Positions 1 to 8,289 of a stretch of 57,494 bases of DNA are shown piece after piece. The first letter of the stretch is position 1. Every line of letters begins with the position of its first letter. The position numbers and the translations under genes are program-made. The DNA comes from JAYRGC01 sp041908065 (GTDB lineage Bacteria > Pseudomonadota > Alphaproteobacteria > UBA9219): assembly GCA_041908065.1 (NCBI GenBank), contig JAYRGC010000069.1:1-57494 (forward strand). The letters are read 5' to 3'. The notes below the pieces were generated by a model. The model searched no databases. It was given only the letters and a program-made list of their open reading frames with translations, and was not told the DNA's origin.

Positions 1-127
1 AACGGCACTGGATTGCTTCGCCGCCAAGGGGCGGCTCGCAATGACAGCCTTTGGCTGTAACTTCGCAATGACGGCACTTGCTGTCGCGGTTGGATGCAAA
101 ATTACCCACCTGTTTTGCGTAAGAACC
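1..127. repeat. Dispersed repeat element, right-hand part
   Basis: Holds the GAAGCAATCCAG-type palindrome remnant, two CAATGAC(A/G)G units with the small palindrome AGCCTTTGGCT, and a right end reading AAAATTACCCACCTGTTTTGCGTAAG. That end is the inverted form of the left ends seen at 5731, 22531, 55286 and 57387. The left part lies outside the window. Confidence 0.8.
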
Positions 128-142
128 AATTTCCGATTAGTT

Positions 143-219
143 TGGCGCGCCCGAAGAGATTCGAACTCCTAGCCTTCTGATCCGTAGTCAGATGCTCTAT
201 CCAGTTGAGCTACGGGCGC
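143..219 (-). tRNA. tRNA-Arg(ACG)
   Basis: Read on the minus strand, the sequence folds as a 77-nt cloverleaf with acceptor strands GCGCCCG and CGGGCGC and an encoded CCA end. The anticodon loop CTACGGA gives anticodon ACG, expected to be edited to ICG to read CGN codons. The T-arm has GTTCGAATC. It lies just beside the repeat element at the window start. Confidence 0.95.
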
Positions 220-359
220 AAACAAAAAACCCTGCCGCTATTTCCGGTCAAGCCGGCTACGGCGCAAAGGCTGTCAGGCAGTGGGGGGTGATATAGCAGA
301 GAGAAATGCCCTAGCCAAGCGATAATTGAGGGCATGCGGGGAAACAGCCATCCGCCGCC

Positions 360-2576
360 CTATATCTCGTCTTCGCCGCTATAAAGCTCCAAACGCGGCG
401 GGGTAGAAGCGGCATAGGCTCCGCCACGTCCAGACAGGCTGGGATTGTTCATAAAATACTCGTGGGCGGAAAAATCGCGCCCGAGGTCTTTCGTTCGTTG
501 CCATTGCCCGTCGGAAAGCAATTCCCAGCTTTGCCGAGTATCGTTCAAAGTGGCCACCATTATTTGATCCAACACCTGCCGGTGCACGGTGATGTTTTCT
601 ATCGGAACCAGAGTTTCTATGCGTTTGTCCAGATTGCGCGGCATCCAATCGGCGGAGGATATGAACACCTTGGCGTCGTCGGAGGGCATGGCGTGTCCGT
701 TGCCGAAGGCGATTACGCGGCTGTGTTCTAAAAATCTGCCGACCAGACTGCGGACGCGGATGTTTTCCGACAGTCCGGCCACGGCTGGGCGCAGGCAACA
801 GGCTCCGCGCACTATCAACTCAATGTTCACCCCCGCGCGCGAGGCGGCATAGAGTTTGTCTATTATTCCGGCGTCGACCAGCGCGTTCAGCTTGCCCCAT
901 ACGCAAGCCGGACGCCCCGCCTCGGCGTGGGCGATTTCAACGTCGATAAGCTCGTAGATCTTGCTCCGCAGGGTGAGGGGCGCGGCGGAGAGCTTGGAGA
1001 ATCCCCTCGGGCGGGCGTATCCGGTCATATAATTGAACAAGGCGGCCGCGTCGCGGCACAAATCGGGATCGCAGGTGAAAAAGGACAGGTCGGTATAAAT
1101 CCGCGCCGTTTCGGGGTGGTAGTTTCCGGTTCCGAAATGCGCGTAGGAGCGCAATCCGCCGGATTCGCGGCGAGTCACCAAGGCCATCTTGGCGTGGGTT
1201 TTCAGCCCCATGAAGCCGAAGACCACTTGCGCTCCGGCCTTTTCCAGATCCCTCGCCCAGCGGATGTTGGCAGCTTCGTCGAAGCGGGCTTGCAGCTCGA
1301 CCATCGCCGTCACCGACTTTCCGGTTTCGGCGGCTTCTATCAATGCCCGCACCACCGGAGAATCGCGGCTGGTGCGGTAAAGGGTTTGCCTTATCGACAC
1401 TACGTTCGGATCTCGGGCTGCCTGATCCAAGAATTGCATCACCACGTCGAAACTTTCGTAAGGATGGTGGATTACGAAATCTTTGTGCCTTATTGCCGCG
1501 AAGCAATCCCCGTCGTGTTCCTTCAGGCGTTCGGGAAAACGCGGGTTATAGGGCGGATAGACGAGATCCGGCCTGTCGTCGACGATAAGTTGGCGCACGT
1601 CGGTCAGACGCAACATGCCGCCGTTGACCACCATGCGTCCCGACGGCACGTCTAACTGGTCTGACAAAAACTCCCGCGTTTCCTGCGACATGGTGTTGGC
1701 GATGCCCATTCGCATTACCGCGCCGCGGTAGCGCGACTTGACCGCGCTTTCGAAACTGCGGACGAAATCCTGATCCTCGCCTTTGTTTTCTATGCGGATT
1801 TCGCTGTCGCGCAGGACGCGAAAACGACCGACGTCCACGATTTCGCAGTCGGGAAAGAGCAGGGAAATAAAGCATTCGACGACGCTTTCCAAAGGGATGA
1901 AGCGCGTTTGGCGGATCTCGCTGCTATCGGGCAGGCGGACGAAGCGGTCCAGCTGCGTCGGCATCGGCAGAATGACGTTGGTCGTGGACGGCCTGTCGGG
2001 CAGGTTTACCCGCAGTGCCAAGGCCACTCCGCCGTTGGGAATGAAAGGGAAGGGATGCGCCGGATCGACGGCCAAAGGGGTGAGCACGGGCAGGATGTTG
2101 TTGGAGAAATGCTCTTTCAGCCAATCGCGTTCGGCTTGCGAAAGATCGTATTCGTCGAGGATTCTTATTCCCTCGCGCTCCAAAAGCGGACGCAACCCCA
2201 TCCATGCCGTCTGTTGATCCCGCACCAAGGCTAGCGTCGAGACGTTGACGGCTTCGATATGCTTGTCGGGGGTCATGCCGTCGTCGGTTTGCACGTTCAA
2301 GCGCGACTGCCGCGCCGCTTCTATGCCGGCGATGCGGACGACCACGAATTCGTCCAGATTGCTGGCGCAAATGGACAGAAAGCGGACTCTTTCCAGCAAG
2401 GGATGGCTGGGATTGGAGGCTTCGGCCAAAACCCTGCGGTTGAAATCCAGCCATGAAAGCTCGCGGTTGATGAACCTTTGCGGAGATTCTGCCAAAGAGG
2501 ATCCGTTGCCGGAGGGAGGCGGAGGGGAAGGGGAAGCGGCGGGATGCTCTTCGGGGGGGGGATAAGGCGTTTGCAT
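360..2576 (-). CDS. ppk: Polyphosphate kinase 1 (PPK1)
   Basis: Makes inorganic polyphosphate from ATP, reversibly, through a phosphohistidine. The 738-residue product has a Pro/Ser-rich N-terminal extension of about 30 residues, then the family's N-terminal motif INRELSWLDFNRRVL. The two active-site histidines are visible as H461 (LKTHAKM) and H480 (YAHFGTGNYH). They are 19 residues apart, the same spacing as H435 and H454 of E. coli PPK. Length is slightly above the usual ~690-720 because of the extension. No ppx lies next to it, so it appears monocistronic. The ATG at 2576 is the only start that keeps the N-terminal domain with a short extension. Identification is secure. Confidence 0.96.
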   Translation of the reverse strand: MQTPYPPPEEHPAASPSPPPPSGNGSSLAESPQRFINRELSWLDFNRRVLAEASNPSHPLLERVRFLSICASNLDEFVVVRIAGIEAARQSRLNVQTDDGMTPDKHIEAVNVSTLALVRDQQTAWMGLRPLLEREGIRILDEYDLSQAERDWLKEHFSNNILPVLTPLAVDPAHPFPFIPNGGVALALRVNLPDRPSTTNVILPMPTQLDRFVRLPDSSEIRQTRFIPLESVVECFISLLFPDCEIVDVGRFRVLRDSEIRIENKGEDQDFVRSFESAVKSRYRGAVMRMGIANTMSQETREFLSDQLDVPSGRMVVNGGMLRLTDVRQLIVDDRPDLVYPPYNPRFPERLKEHDGDCFAAIRHKDFVIHHPYESFDVVMQFLDQAARDPNVVSIRQTLYRTSRDSPVVRALIEAAETGKSVTAMVELQARFDEAANIRWARDLEKAGAQVVFGFMGLKTHAKMALVTRRESGGLRSYAHFGTGNYHPETARIYTDLSFFTCDPDLCRDAAALFNYMTGYARPRGFSKLSAAPLTLRSKIYELIDVEIAHAEAGRPACVWGKLNALVDAGIIDKLYAASRAGVNIELIVRGACCLRPAVAGLSENIRVRSLVGRFLEHSRVIAFGNGHAMPSDDAKVFISSADWMPRNLDKRIETLVPIENITVHRQVLDQIMVATLNDTRQSWELLSDGQWQRTKDLGRDFSAHEYFMNNPSLSGRGGAYAASTPPRLELYSGEDEI

Positions 2577-2616
2577 GTCGCCAATCTAAGCGCGAAAAGG
2601 GTTAATAAAAAGCGTT

Positions 2617-2780
2617 CTTACGCAAAATTGATTGGTATTGCCCTATGGGAGGACTGTCATTGGATAAGTTACAGCCAAAGGCTGTCATTGTGGGGTCTAC
2701 AGCCAAAGGCTGTCATTGCGGGGGCTACAGCCAATGACAGCCGTTGGCCATAGCTTCGCCAATGACGGCCTTTGGCTGTC
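2617..2780. repeat. Dispersed repeat element upstream of the cold shock gene
   Basis: Starts with the left end CTTACGCAAAATTGATTGGTATTGCC and continues with several copies of the short palindromic unit AGCCAAAGGCTGTCATTG in both orientations. No clear right end is seen. The rest of the 2577-2997 gap (2781-2997) is probably the long leader of the cold shock gene. I see no other gene in it. Confidence 0.7.
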
Positions 2781-2997
2781 CGTTTCGCGAACAACAGCCC
2801 ATGCGAGTTTTGGGGGCCGTTGGCGTTTCAAGGCTGTTCACACGTCGGATTTTTTTTGTTAGATTCCGTTTCGTCGGCGGGGCGGACGGCCTCCGCGTTA
2901 GTCGACAGGGGCGCTGTGTCGATACCCATTTCGTCGATTGCAAACGGCGATGGGCGGTGCTTTTTGTGTGTGGTTCAACGCTTGTGATCATGAGGTA

Positions 2998-3510
2998 ATG
3001 GCCTTGTCTTCTTTTGGTATGCCTTCTCCTGGCCAAGGAGAGCAGGTGGAAGCTGTCGTAAAGTGGTTCAACCTGACAAAGGGTTTCGGTTTCGTCGCTC
3101 CGGCGGATGGTTCCCAAGACGCTTTTATGCACGCATCGGCTCTTGCCGCGCTCGGCATGAAGCAGGTGGCCGAGGGAACGAAACTTTTGGTGGAAATCGG
3201 CGTAGGGCCTAAAGGGCGTCAGGTTCTGAGAATCGTGCAGGTTCTCGGCATGGCTCCAGAAACCGAAACTTGGCAGCAACGCAGCCCCTCAACTGGACCA
3301 ACCGAAACCGTGGTTGGGACCGTTAAGTGGTACAAGATCGACAAGGGATTCGGTTTTGTCACGCCCGACGACGGCGGCAAGGACGTGTTCGTGCATCGCA
3401 GCGTCGTAGCTAGGGCTGGAATATCCCAGCTGGATCCCGGACAGCGCGTGTCGATGTCAGTGCAAAGCACGATGAAGGGGCGCGAGGCCGTTTCGTTGGA
3501 ACAGGCTTAA
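2998..3510 (+). CDS. Two-domain cold shock protein
   Basis: Predicted single-stranded RNA/DNA-binding protein with two cold shock domains in one chain of 170 residues, an arrangement common in Alphaproteobacteria. Domain 1 (about residues 18-83) has KWFNLTKGFGFV and ends the second RNA-binding motif with DAFMH. Domain 2 (about 100-167) has KWYKIDKGFGFV and DVFVHRS. RNP1 (KGFGFV) is intact in both, while RNP2 is degenerate in domain 1 (AFMHAS). The start is uncertain. ATG 2998 has GAGG only 2 nt upstream; an in-frame ATG further upstream (2938) would add 20 residues unlike the family. Flanked on both sides by dispersed repeats. Confidence 0.88.
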   Translation: MALSSFGMPSPGQGEQVEAVVKWFNLTKGFGFVAPADGSQDAFMHASALAALGMKQVAEGTKLLVEIGVGPKGRQVLRIVQVLGMAPETETWQQRSPSTGPTETVVGTVKWYKIDKGFGFVTPDDGGKDVFVHRSVVARAGISQLDPGQRVSMSVQSTMKGREAVSLEQA

Positions 3511-3537
3511 GTCGTAAGCGTCGGCTCGTTGAGGTTA

Positions 3538-3635
3538 TGGCCAAAGGCTGGATGGTTTATCCACGGCCTTTGGCCGTAACTTCGCAATGACGGCACTTGC
3601 TGGAAGGCAGTAGCCCCACCATTTTGCGTAAGAGT
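3538..3635. repeat. Dispersed repeat element between convergent genes
   Basis: Contains CCAAAGGC and ACGGCCTTTGGCCGTAA palindromic units, CGCAATGACGGCACTTGC, and a right end CCACCATTTTGCGTAAGAG. It lies between the cold shock gene and the end of the anti-sigma kinase gene, whose stop codon follows the right end by 3 nt. Confidence 0.75.
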
Positions 3636-3638
3636 TTT

Positions 3639-4121
3639 CTATCCGCCTACCGTCCGCATCCATAATCTGAGGCTATTACGCTCGGAGCCGATGGTAACGC
3701 GGTGGGAAAGGCGCACGAGTATCGGCAATCCCAAACCGTTGCAGGAACCGTCCTCGTAATCCGGCAGTTTTCCGCTTTTGGCCAAGGCCAGAATAACCGC
3801 CACCCGTCCTAACATCGCCGGAATTTGGGTGAACGAGAACAAAACCGCGCCGCCACGCCTTCTCGCGTGCAATATCAGCGCGTCGGCTTTGCCGTGCAGC
3901 GTAGCGTTGGCGAAGCACTCGGACAAAATCAGAAGCATGTCCGATTGGTCGACAAAACCGTCGGGTATCTGCGCCGCCACGTTGTCTATAGTGCTAGGAT
4001 CCCACATTGCCGAGCTGTCAATTATCGCGACATAGGAGGTTAGGCGATGGCCGGAGACCTTCTCAGCCGCATCGGAATACAAGGCGGCCTTGGGGCCGAA
4101 CATGTTGATTTTCACGGTCAT
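3639..4121 (-). CDS. RsbW-type ATP-binding serine kinase / anti-sigma regulatory factor
   Basis: A 160-residue protein of the HATPase_c_2 (anti-sigma factor kinase) family. It shows an N-box SECFANATLHG and a glycine-rich ATP lid motif GSCNGLGLPI. Proteins of this kind bind either a target or a STAS antagonist and phosphorylate the antagonist with ATP. It is the last gene of a three-gene run, 14 nt after the STAS gene (4136-4453) and downstream of a SpoIIE-type phosphatase. The gene set is therefore a complete partner-switching unit. No sigma factor lies next to it, so the output target is unknown. The ATG at 4121 fits the domain start. Confidence 0.82.
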   Translation of the reverse strand: MTVKINMFGPKAALYSDAAEKVSGHRLTSYVAIIDSSAMWDPSTIDNVAAQIPDGFVDQSDMLLILSECFANATLHGKADALILHARRRGGAVLFSFTQIPAMLGRVAVILALAKSGKLPDYEDGSCNGLGLPILVRLSHRVTIGSERNSLRLWMRTVGG

Positions 4122-4135
4122 GGTGGCCTGAGGGT

Positions 4136-4453
4136 TTATCCCTTTATTTCGGCGATCCGGCTTAATTCAACCATGTCGAACAGCCGCCGTATTTCGCTGC
4201 TGGGGCGTTCGATGACGAATCCGGCCTTTTTCTCGCGCACCCGCCGCAAGATCCGTATCAATACCCCCAGCCAATGGCTGTCCATCCGTTGCACCTCGGA
4301 GAAATTCATTCGCACGTTGTTGACTTCGCGATGATCCACCAAAGTGGTTACCTGATACACCAGCTGCTCGCCTTCCTTGTGCTGATGAAAGGTCAAAGCA
4401 CCGGATATATGGACGATAAGATCGCTTCCGTCGCGCTTGAATCTGAAGGCCAT
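4136..4453 (-). CDS. STAS-domain anti-sigma factor antagonist
   Basis: A 105-residue single STAS domain, the SpoIIAA/RsbV type of antagonist that is switched by serine phosphorylation. The conserved region NFSEVQRMDSHWLG places the likely phosphoacceptor at S59, just after D58. The start ATG (4453-4451) overlaps the TAA stop of the upstream phosphatase gene by one base (TAATG), giving tight translational coupling. An upstream in-frame extension to 4594 lies inside the phosphatase gene and is not family-like. The expected cycle is phosphorylation by the neighbouring kinase and dephosphorylation by the neighbouring PP2C enzyme. Confidence 0.82.
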   Translation of the reverse strand: MAFRFKRDGSDLIVHISGALTFHQHKEGEQLVYQVTTLVDHREVNNVRMNFSEVQRMDSHWLGVLIRILRRVREKKAGFVIERPSSEIRRLFDMVELSRIAEIKG

Positions 4454-5622
4454 TATCCTTTCCTCCTTAAGGTCACCAGCGTTAAATCGTCCGTGAACGC
4501 CCCGTCCGGCAGCAAAGCCTCGGCCAAATTCGCGCTTTGACACTTGGCTTCCAGCAAGGTTTTGACCGGATCGCCATCTATGCTGTCCGACCATCCGTCG
4601 CTGAAGGCCACCAACACGTCCTCCTCGTTCATGGTGAAGAACGACGTTTGCAAATTGACGAAGCCGGAACCCAAGGGAAGGCCGGAAGTTTTCAGCTCCC
4701 GCGCCTTGTCGCCGTGCATCAAAAGCGGAGATGGTATTCCGCTTCCGGCGTATTTAGCCTCTCCGGTGCGGCGGTTTATGGTCACCGCCAAGGCCCCGGC
4801 GAACAATTGGCCGAATGATATGTTGGCCATCGCGGCGTCCAGCTTGTTCAAGAACGCCGCAGGATCCTGCATATGGTCGTGGTAGACTTGGGACAGGCAA
4901 TCCATCCGCAGGGCGTTTATCGCTCCGGCCAAGCCGTGCGCGCTGGCGTCGATCAAAAGTAGCCCGATATTGTCGCCGTCCAACGCCCGCAGCGACCATA
5001 AATCTCCGCCGATCTCGTCGTGGGGGCGGTAAACCGACGAGCATTCGAAGCCGTAAGACGCCGCCAATTCTCCCGCCTGTTCCGCCGTCGGCAATATCGC
5101 GTCGAGAAAAGATCTGGTTATCTCTATGTGCGCCTGTATCCGGTTGCGAAAATCGAACAGCACCCGCGCCGCGATCGCGCTGCGAAGGTGGGCGCGAATT
5201 CTCGCCATCAGCTCGGAAAGATAAAACGGCCTGCTGACGACGTCGGTCGCGCCCAAATTGAAGCAGCGCACCCGATCGTCCTCGCCTTGCAGGCTCGTCT
5301 GTACCAGTATGGACAGGCTTGCGAAAACCGGATTGGCACGCAACCTTCGCGTCAGCTCCATGCCGTCCATGCGCGGCATGCGAATGTCCAAAAGAATCAT
5401 GTCGGGGCGGAACTTGGTTATCAGATCCAAGGCCTCCACCCCGTCGGCGGCTTCGTCTATGATGCCGATGCCAAGTTTTTCGCAAACCCCGCGCAACAAC
5501 GCCCGATTGGAAGGCTCGTCGTCGACGATGATGACGTGGGCGCGAGAGAACTCGGAGCGTATTTCCGTCGATGGATCAACGGATCCGGAATTTAATGATA
5601 ATGGCGATGACACGGCGTTCAC
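4453..5622 (-). CDS. Response regulator with SpoIIE/PP2C-type serine phosphatase output
   Basis: A 389-residue RsbU-like protein. Residues ~28-145 form a receiver domain with acidic pocket D34/D35 and phosphoacceptor D79 (MILLDIRMPRMDG). A helical linker leads to a SpoIIE-type PP2C domain (about 190-387) with metal-binding signatures DEIGGDLW, LLIDASAHGLAG, VAFSDGW and the terminal DDLTLVTL. A sensor kinase would control the phosphatase, which should dephosphorylate the STAS protein encoded next. The only in-frame start that is not behind a stop is GTG 5622. A GGAGG lies unusually far (about 17 nt) upstream, so the start is uncertain. No cognate histidine kinase is in the window. Confidence 0.87.
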   Translation of the reverse strand: MNAVSSPLSLNSGSVDPSTEIRSEFSRAHVIIVDDEPSNRALLRGVCEKLGIGIIDEAADGVEALDLITKFRPDMILLDIRMPRMDGMELTRRLRANPVFASLSILVQTSLQGEDDRVRCFNLGATDVVSRPFYLSELMARIRAHLRSAIAARVLFDFRNRIQAHIEITRSFLDAILPTAEQAGELAASYGFECSSVYRPHDEIGGDLWSLRALDGDNIGLLLIDASAHGLAGAINALRMDCLSQVYHDHMQDPAAFLNKLDAAMANISFGQLFAGALAVTINRRTGEAKYAGSGIPSPLLMHGDKARELKTSGLPLGSGFVNLQTSFFTMNEEDVLVAFSDGWSDSIDGDPVKTLLEAKCQSANLAEALLPDGAFTDDLTLVTLRRKG

Positions 5623-5728
5623 ACGATGGTTGAGTTATTCCTCCCCCACCTTATGGAATCGCCTTTAACCCCAGCTTAAACCGGAACATGCGATGGTATG
5701 TCGCATCGCCGAACAGACATATTAAGTG

Positions 5729-5818
5729 TCTTTTACGCAAAACAGGTGGGTAATTTTGCCTCCAAACGCAGCAGCAAGTGCTGTCGTCATTAAAACAAGG
5801 CGTTTCAATGACGGCGCG
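5729..5818. repeat. Dispersed repeat element, left end
   Basis: Left end TTTACGCAAAACAGGTGGGTAATTTT followed by AGCAAGTGCTGTCGTCATT and CAATGACGGCG. It sits between the FliL-like gene and the phosphatase gene and fills most of the 196-nt gap. Confidence 0.75.
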
Positions 5819-6343
5819 CTAGAGCATTCTTTGCGCGACGCCTTGGATCAAAACTTCCTTTAAGGAATCTTCGCCCGACAGTTTCTTGACCACCGAAGAC
5901 ACGCGATCCTTTATCGCCTCCAAGTTTAGCGTGTGGCCGTATAAAAGCGAGCCGTCGCCGAAGCCTCCGTAAAGGGCCGATGTCACCGAATCCCTAAGGC
6001 GCGGCATGCTGGAATACAAGCCGTCAGCCGTGGCCATATCCTTGACTTGCAGATCCACTTGTATGGTCACTAGCTGCTGCGCTCCGTTTTCGGCGATAAC
6101 CGGCAGCACCATGGGCTTCATTCTGACATAAACCGGATCGCCTTCGAACTTGCCGCCTAATATCTCGTCTTCGCCGCCCGGGCTTTTCTTCTTTTCGTCT
6201 TTTTTGCCATCCTTGCCTTCGGCTTTTCCTGCTTCGGCGGAGGTTCCGCCCCCGCTGCTGGCCAAAGATCTGGTGGGCTGGGACAGCCCGTACATGACAA
6301 GCGCGACCGCGAACAAGACCATCATCAGACGGAAAATGGACAT
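5819..6343 (-). CDS. FliL-like membrane protein
   Basis: A 174-residue protein with an N-terminal membrane segment (about residues 4-21), a Lys/Glu/Gly-rich linker (about 30-62) and a C-terminal domain of about 110 residues. This layout matches FliL, the stator-associated flagellar basal-body protein; the periplasmic domain belongs to the stomatin-like fold class. The features MKPMVLPVI, ...QLVTIQVDLQV and the terminal VLIQGVAQRML fit the family loosely. A strong Shine-Dalgarno (AAGGGGG) precedes ATG 6343. No flagellar genes are adjacent, so a flagellar role is inferred only from similarity of layout. It could be another FliL-fold protein. Confidence 0.6.
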   Translation of the reverse strand: MSIFRLMMVLFAVALVMYGLSQPTRSLASSGGGTSAEAGKAEGKDGKKDEKKKSPGGEDEILGGKFEGDPVYVRMKPMVLPVIAENGAQQLVTIQVDLQVKDMATADGLYSSMPRLRDSVTSALYGGFGDGSLLYGHTLNLEAIKDRVSSVVKKLSGEDSLKEVLIQGVAQRML

Positions 6344-6422
6344 AACGCTACCCCCTTGAGTTGATCAGACACGGGTTTAGGCTCTATACCGATAACCGCG
6401 CAAAAATCGAAAGCAAGCGAAC

Positions 6423-7442
6423 ATGACAGCTATGACAGAAGATATTATTGCTAAAATCCTGTCGCGCCAAGATCTTTCGCGGGACGAGGCTAGGACTGCG
6501 TTCGACGCCATGCTGTCGGGCGATACGGAGGAAAGCCGCATTGAAGCCTTTCTGCTGGGATTGCGCGCTAAAGGCGAGACGGTCGACGAGATATTCGGAG
6601 CGGTTCAATCCATGCGCTCCAACATGCTGGCCATCAAGGCTCCGCCTAACGCCATTGACATCGTGGGAACCGGAGGCGACGGCCTGAACACCCCCAATAT
6701 CTCCACCGCCGCGGCGATCGTCGTGTCGTCGTGCGGAGTTCCGGTGGCCAAGCACGGAAACCGCGCCGCTTCCGGCAAGTCGGGCTCGTCGGACGTGCTG
6801 GCCGCCTTGGGAGTCAATCTGGAATGCCAGCCCGCCAAGCTGGAAAAAATCCTCTCCGAAATCGGCATCGCCTTTTTGTTCGCGCCTGTCCATCATCCGG
6901 CTATGCGCCACGTTGCCGCCGTGCGGCGCAAACTGAAAGTCCGCACCATCTTCAATCTGCTGGGACCCCTGACTAATCCGGCGCGGGTCAAACGTCATCT
7001 TATAGGGGCTTTCGCGCCGGAGTGGCTGGGGCCTATGGCCGAAGCCTTAAACCTGCTGGGCAGCGAAACGGCTTGGCTGACGCACGGCAACGACGGCATG
7101 GACGAAATGTCCACAACCGGCCCCACCGACGTGGTGGAGTTGCGGCGCGGGCAAATGCGCCATTTCGCAGTCCATCCGCAAGACGCCGGATTGCCCAAGG
7201 CCGCTTTGGCCGATCTGCAAGGAGGCGACGCCTTACGCAACGCCGAAATGCTTCGCCTTCTGCTGGACGGCCAGCGCGGAGCCTACCGCGACATCGTGCT
7301 GCTGAATTCCGCTGCCGCGTTGATAGTGGCGGAAAAGGCCAATACTCTGGCCAAGGGCGTCGTCGCCGCCGCCGCCGCTATCGACGACGGCAAGGCGAGG
7401 GAAAAGCTGGCCGCCTTAGTGGAAACCACCAATCAGGGTTAA
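6423..7442 (+). CDS. trpD: Anthranilate phosphoribosyltransferase
   Basis: Transfers phosphoribose from PRPP to anthranilate in tryptophan synthesis. The 339-residue product has the PRPP-binding loop GTGGDG (about residues 82-87), NISTAAAIV and KHGNRAASGKSGSSD, all hallmark TrpD segments, at normal family length. It is followed 7 nt later by trpC, so the two form an operon. trpE/G, trpF and trpBA are not in the window. ATG 6423 is chosen; an ATG three codons later is the alternative. Confidence 0.97.
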   Translation: MTAMTEDIIAKILSRQDLSRDEARTAFDAMLSGDTEESRIEAFLLGLRAKGETVDEIFGAVQSMRSNMLAIKAPPNAIDIVGTGGDGLNTPNISTAAAIVVSSCGVPVAKHGNRAASGKSGSSDVLAALGVNLECQPAKLEKILSEIGIAFLFAPVHHPAMRHVAAVRRKLKVRTIFNLLGPLTNPARVKRHLIGAFAPEWLGPMAEALNLLGSETAWLTHGNDGMDEMSTTGPTDVVELRRGQMRHFAVHPQDAGLPKAALADLQGGDALRNAEMLRLLLDGQRGAYRDIVLLNSAAALIVAEKANTLAKGVVAAAAAIDDGKAREKLAALVETTNQG

Positions 7443-7449
7443 GGAATAA

Positions 7450-8256
7450 ATGCTGGAAAAGATCTGCGCCGAAAAACGCGAGGACGTGGCGAAACGAAAA
7501 TCCCGCAAGCCGCTGTCTGAACTGGAGGACGAAGCCAAGGCCGCCGCTCCGCCGCGCGGCTTCGCCGCCGCCCTTGAACGCAAGACGCGGGCAGGCGGGA
7601 TTGGCGTCATCGCCGAGATAAAAAAGGCCTCGCCGTCGGCAGGCGTAATTCGCGCCGATTTTAATCCGGCGGCGTTAGCTAAAGCGTACGAGGATGGTGG
7701 GGCGGCGTGCCTGTCGGTTTTGACCGAGGAAAGGCATTTTCAGGGCGACGACAACCACCTTAAAACCGCGCGTTCCGCTTGCTCGCTTCCGGCATTGCGT
7801 AAAGACTTCATGGTTGACGTTTGGCAGGCGACGGAATCCCGCGCCATCGGAGCCGATTGCATACTGATAATAATGGCGGCTGTGGACGATATTCTAGCCG
7901 CGGAATTGCTCTCCGCCGCCACGGAATACGGCATGGACGCGATAATAGAAACCCACGACGCGGCGGAAATGGAACGCGCCTTGCGGCTTCCTTCTGGGCT
8001 TATCGGGATCAACAACCGCAATTTGCGGACTCTGAAAACCGATTTGCAGACTTCGGTTGATCTGTCGCGGATGGTTCCAAAGGACAGAACGATCGTCGGA
8101 GAAAGCGGCATATCCTCGCGCGAGGATATTGCGCGTTTGCGCGCCGCAGGCATTGATCGCTTTTTGGTGGGAGAATCCTTGCTGCGCCAACCCGACGTGT
8201 CGCAGGCGTTGGAGAAATTGATGCCCTTGCCCGAAGCCTGCAAACGTAAGAGCTAA
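7450..8256 (+). CDS. trpC: Indole-3-glycerol-phosphate synthase
   Basis: Closes the indole ring from CdRP in tryptophan synthesis. It is a 268-residue single-function TIM barrel. Recognisable motifs are AEIKKASPSAG (about residues 54-64, with the catalytic lysines), LSVLTEERHFQG, LRKDFMVD, GINNRNL (about 184-190) and GESGIS (about 217-222). There is no fused TrpF domain. AAGGA sits 5 nt upstream of ATG 7450, directly after the trpD stop. The next gene is on the opposite strand, so the operon ends here. Confidence 0.97.
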   Translation: MLEKICAEKREDVAKRKSRKPLSELEDEAKAAAPPRGFAAALERKTRAGGIGVIAEIKKASPSAGVIRADFNPAALAKAYEDGGAACLSVLTEERHFQGDDNHLKTARSACSLPALRKDFMVDVWQATESRAIGADCILIIMAAVDDILAAELLSAATEYGMDAIIETHDAAEMERALRLPSGLIGINNRNLRTLKTDLQTSVDLSRMVPKDRTIVGESGISSREDIARLRAAGIDRFLVGESLLRQPDVSQALEKLMPLPEACKRKS

Positions 8257-8289
8257 AAACCAGAAGCCCCGTTCACATGCTTTGAAATA

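Noticed and set aside
927..1655. 242-codon plus-strand ORF opposite ppk
   Set aside because: Shadow frame of ppk with no family-like content or ribosome-binding site.
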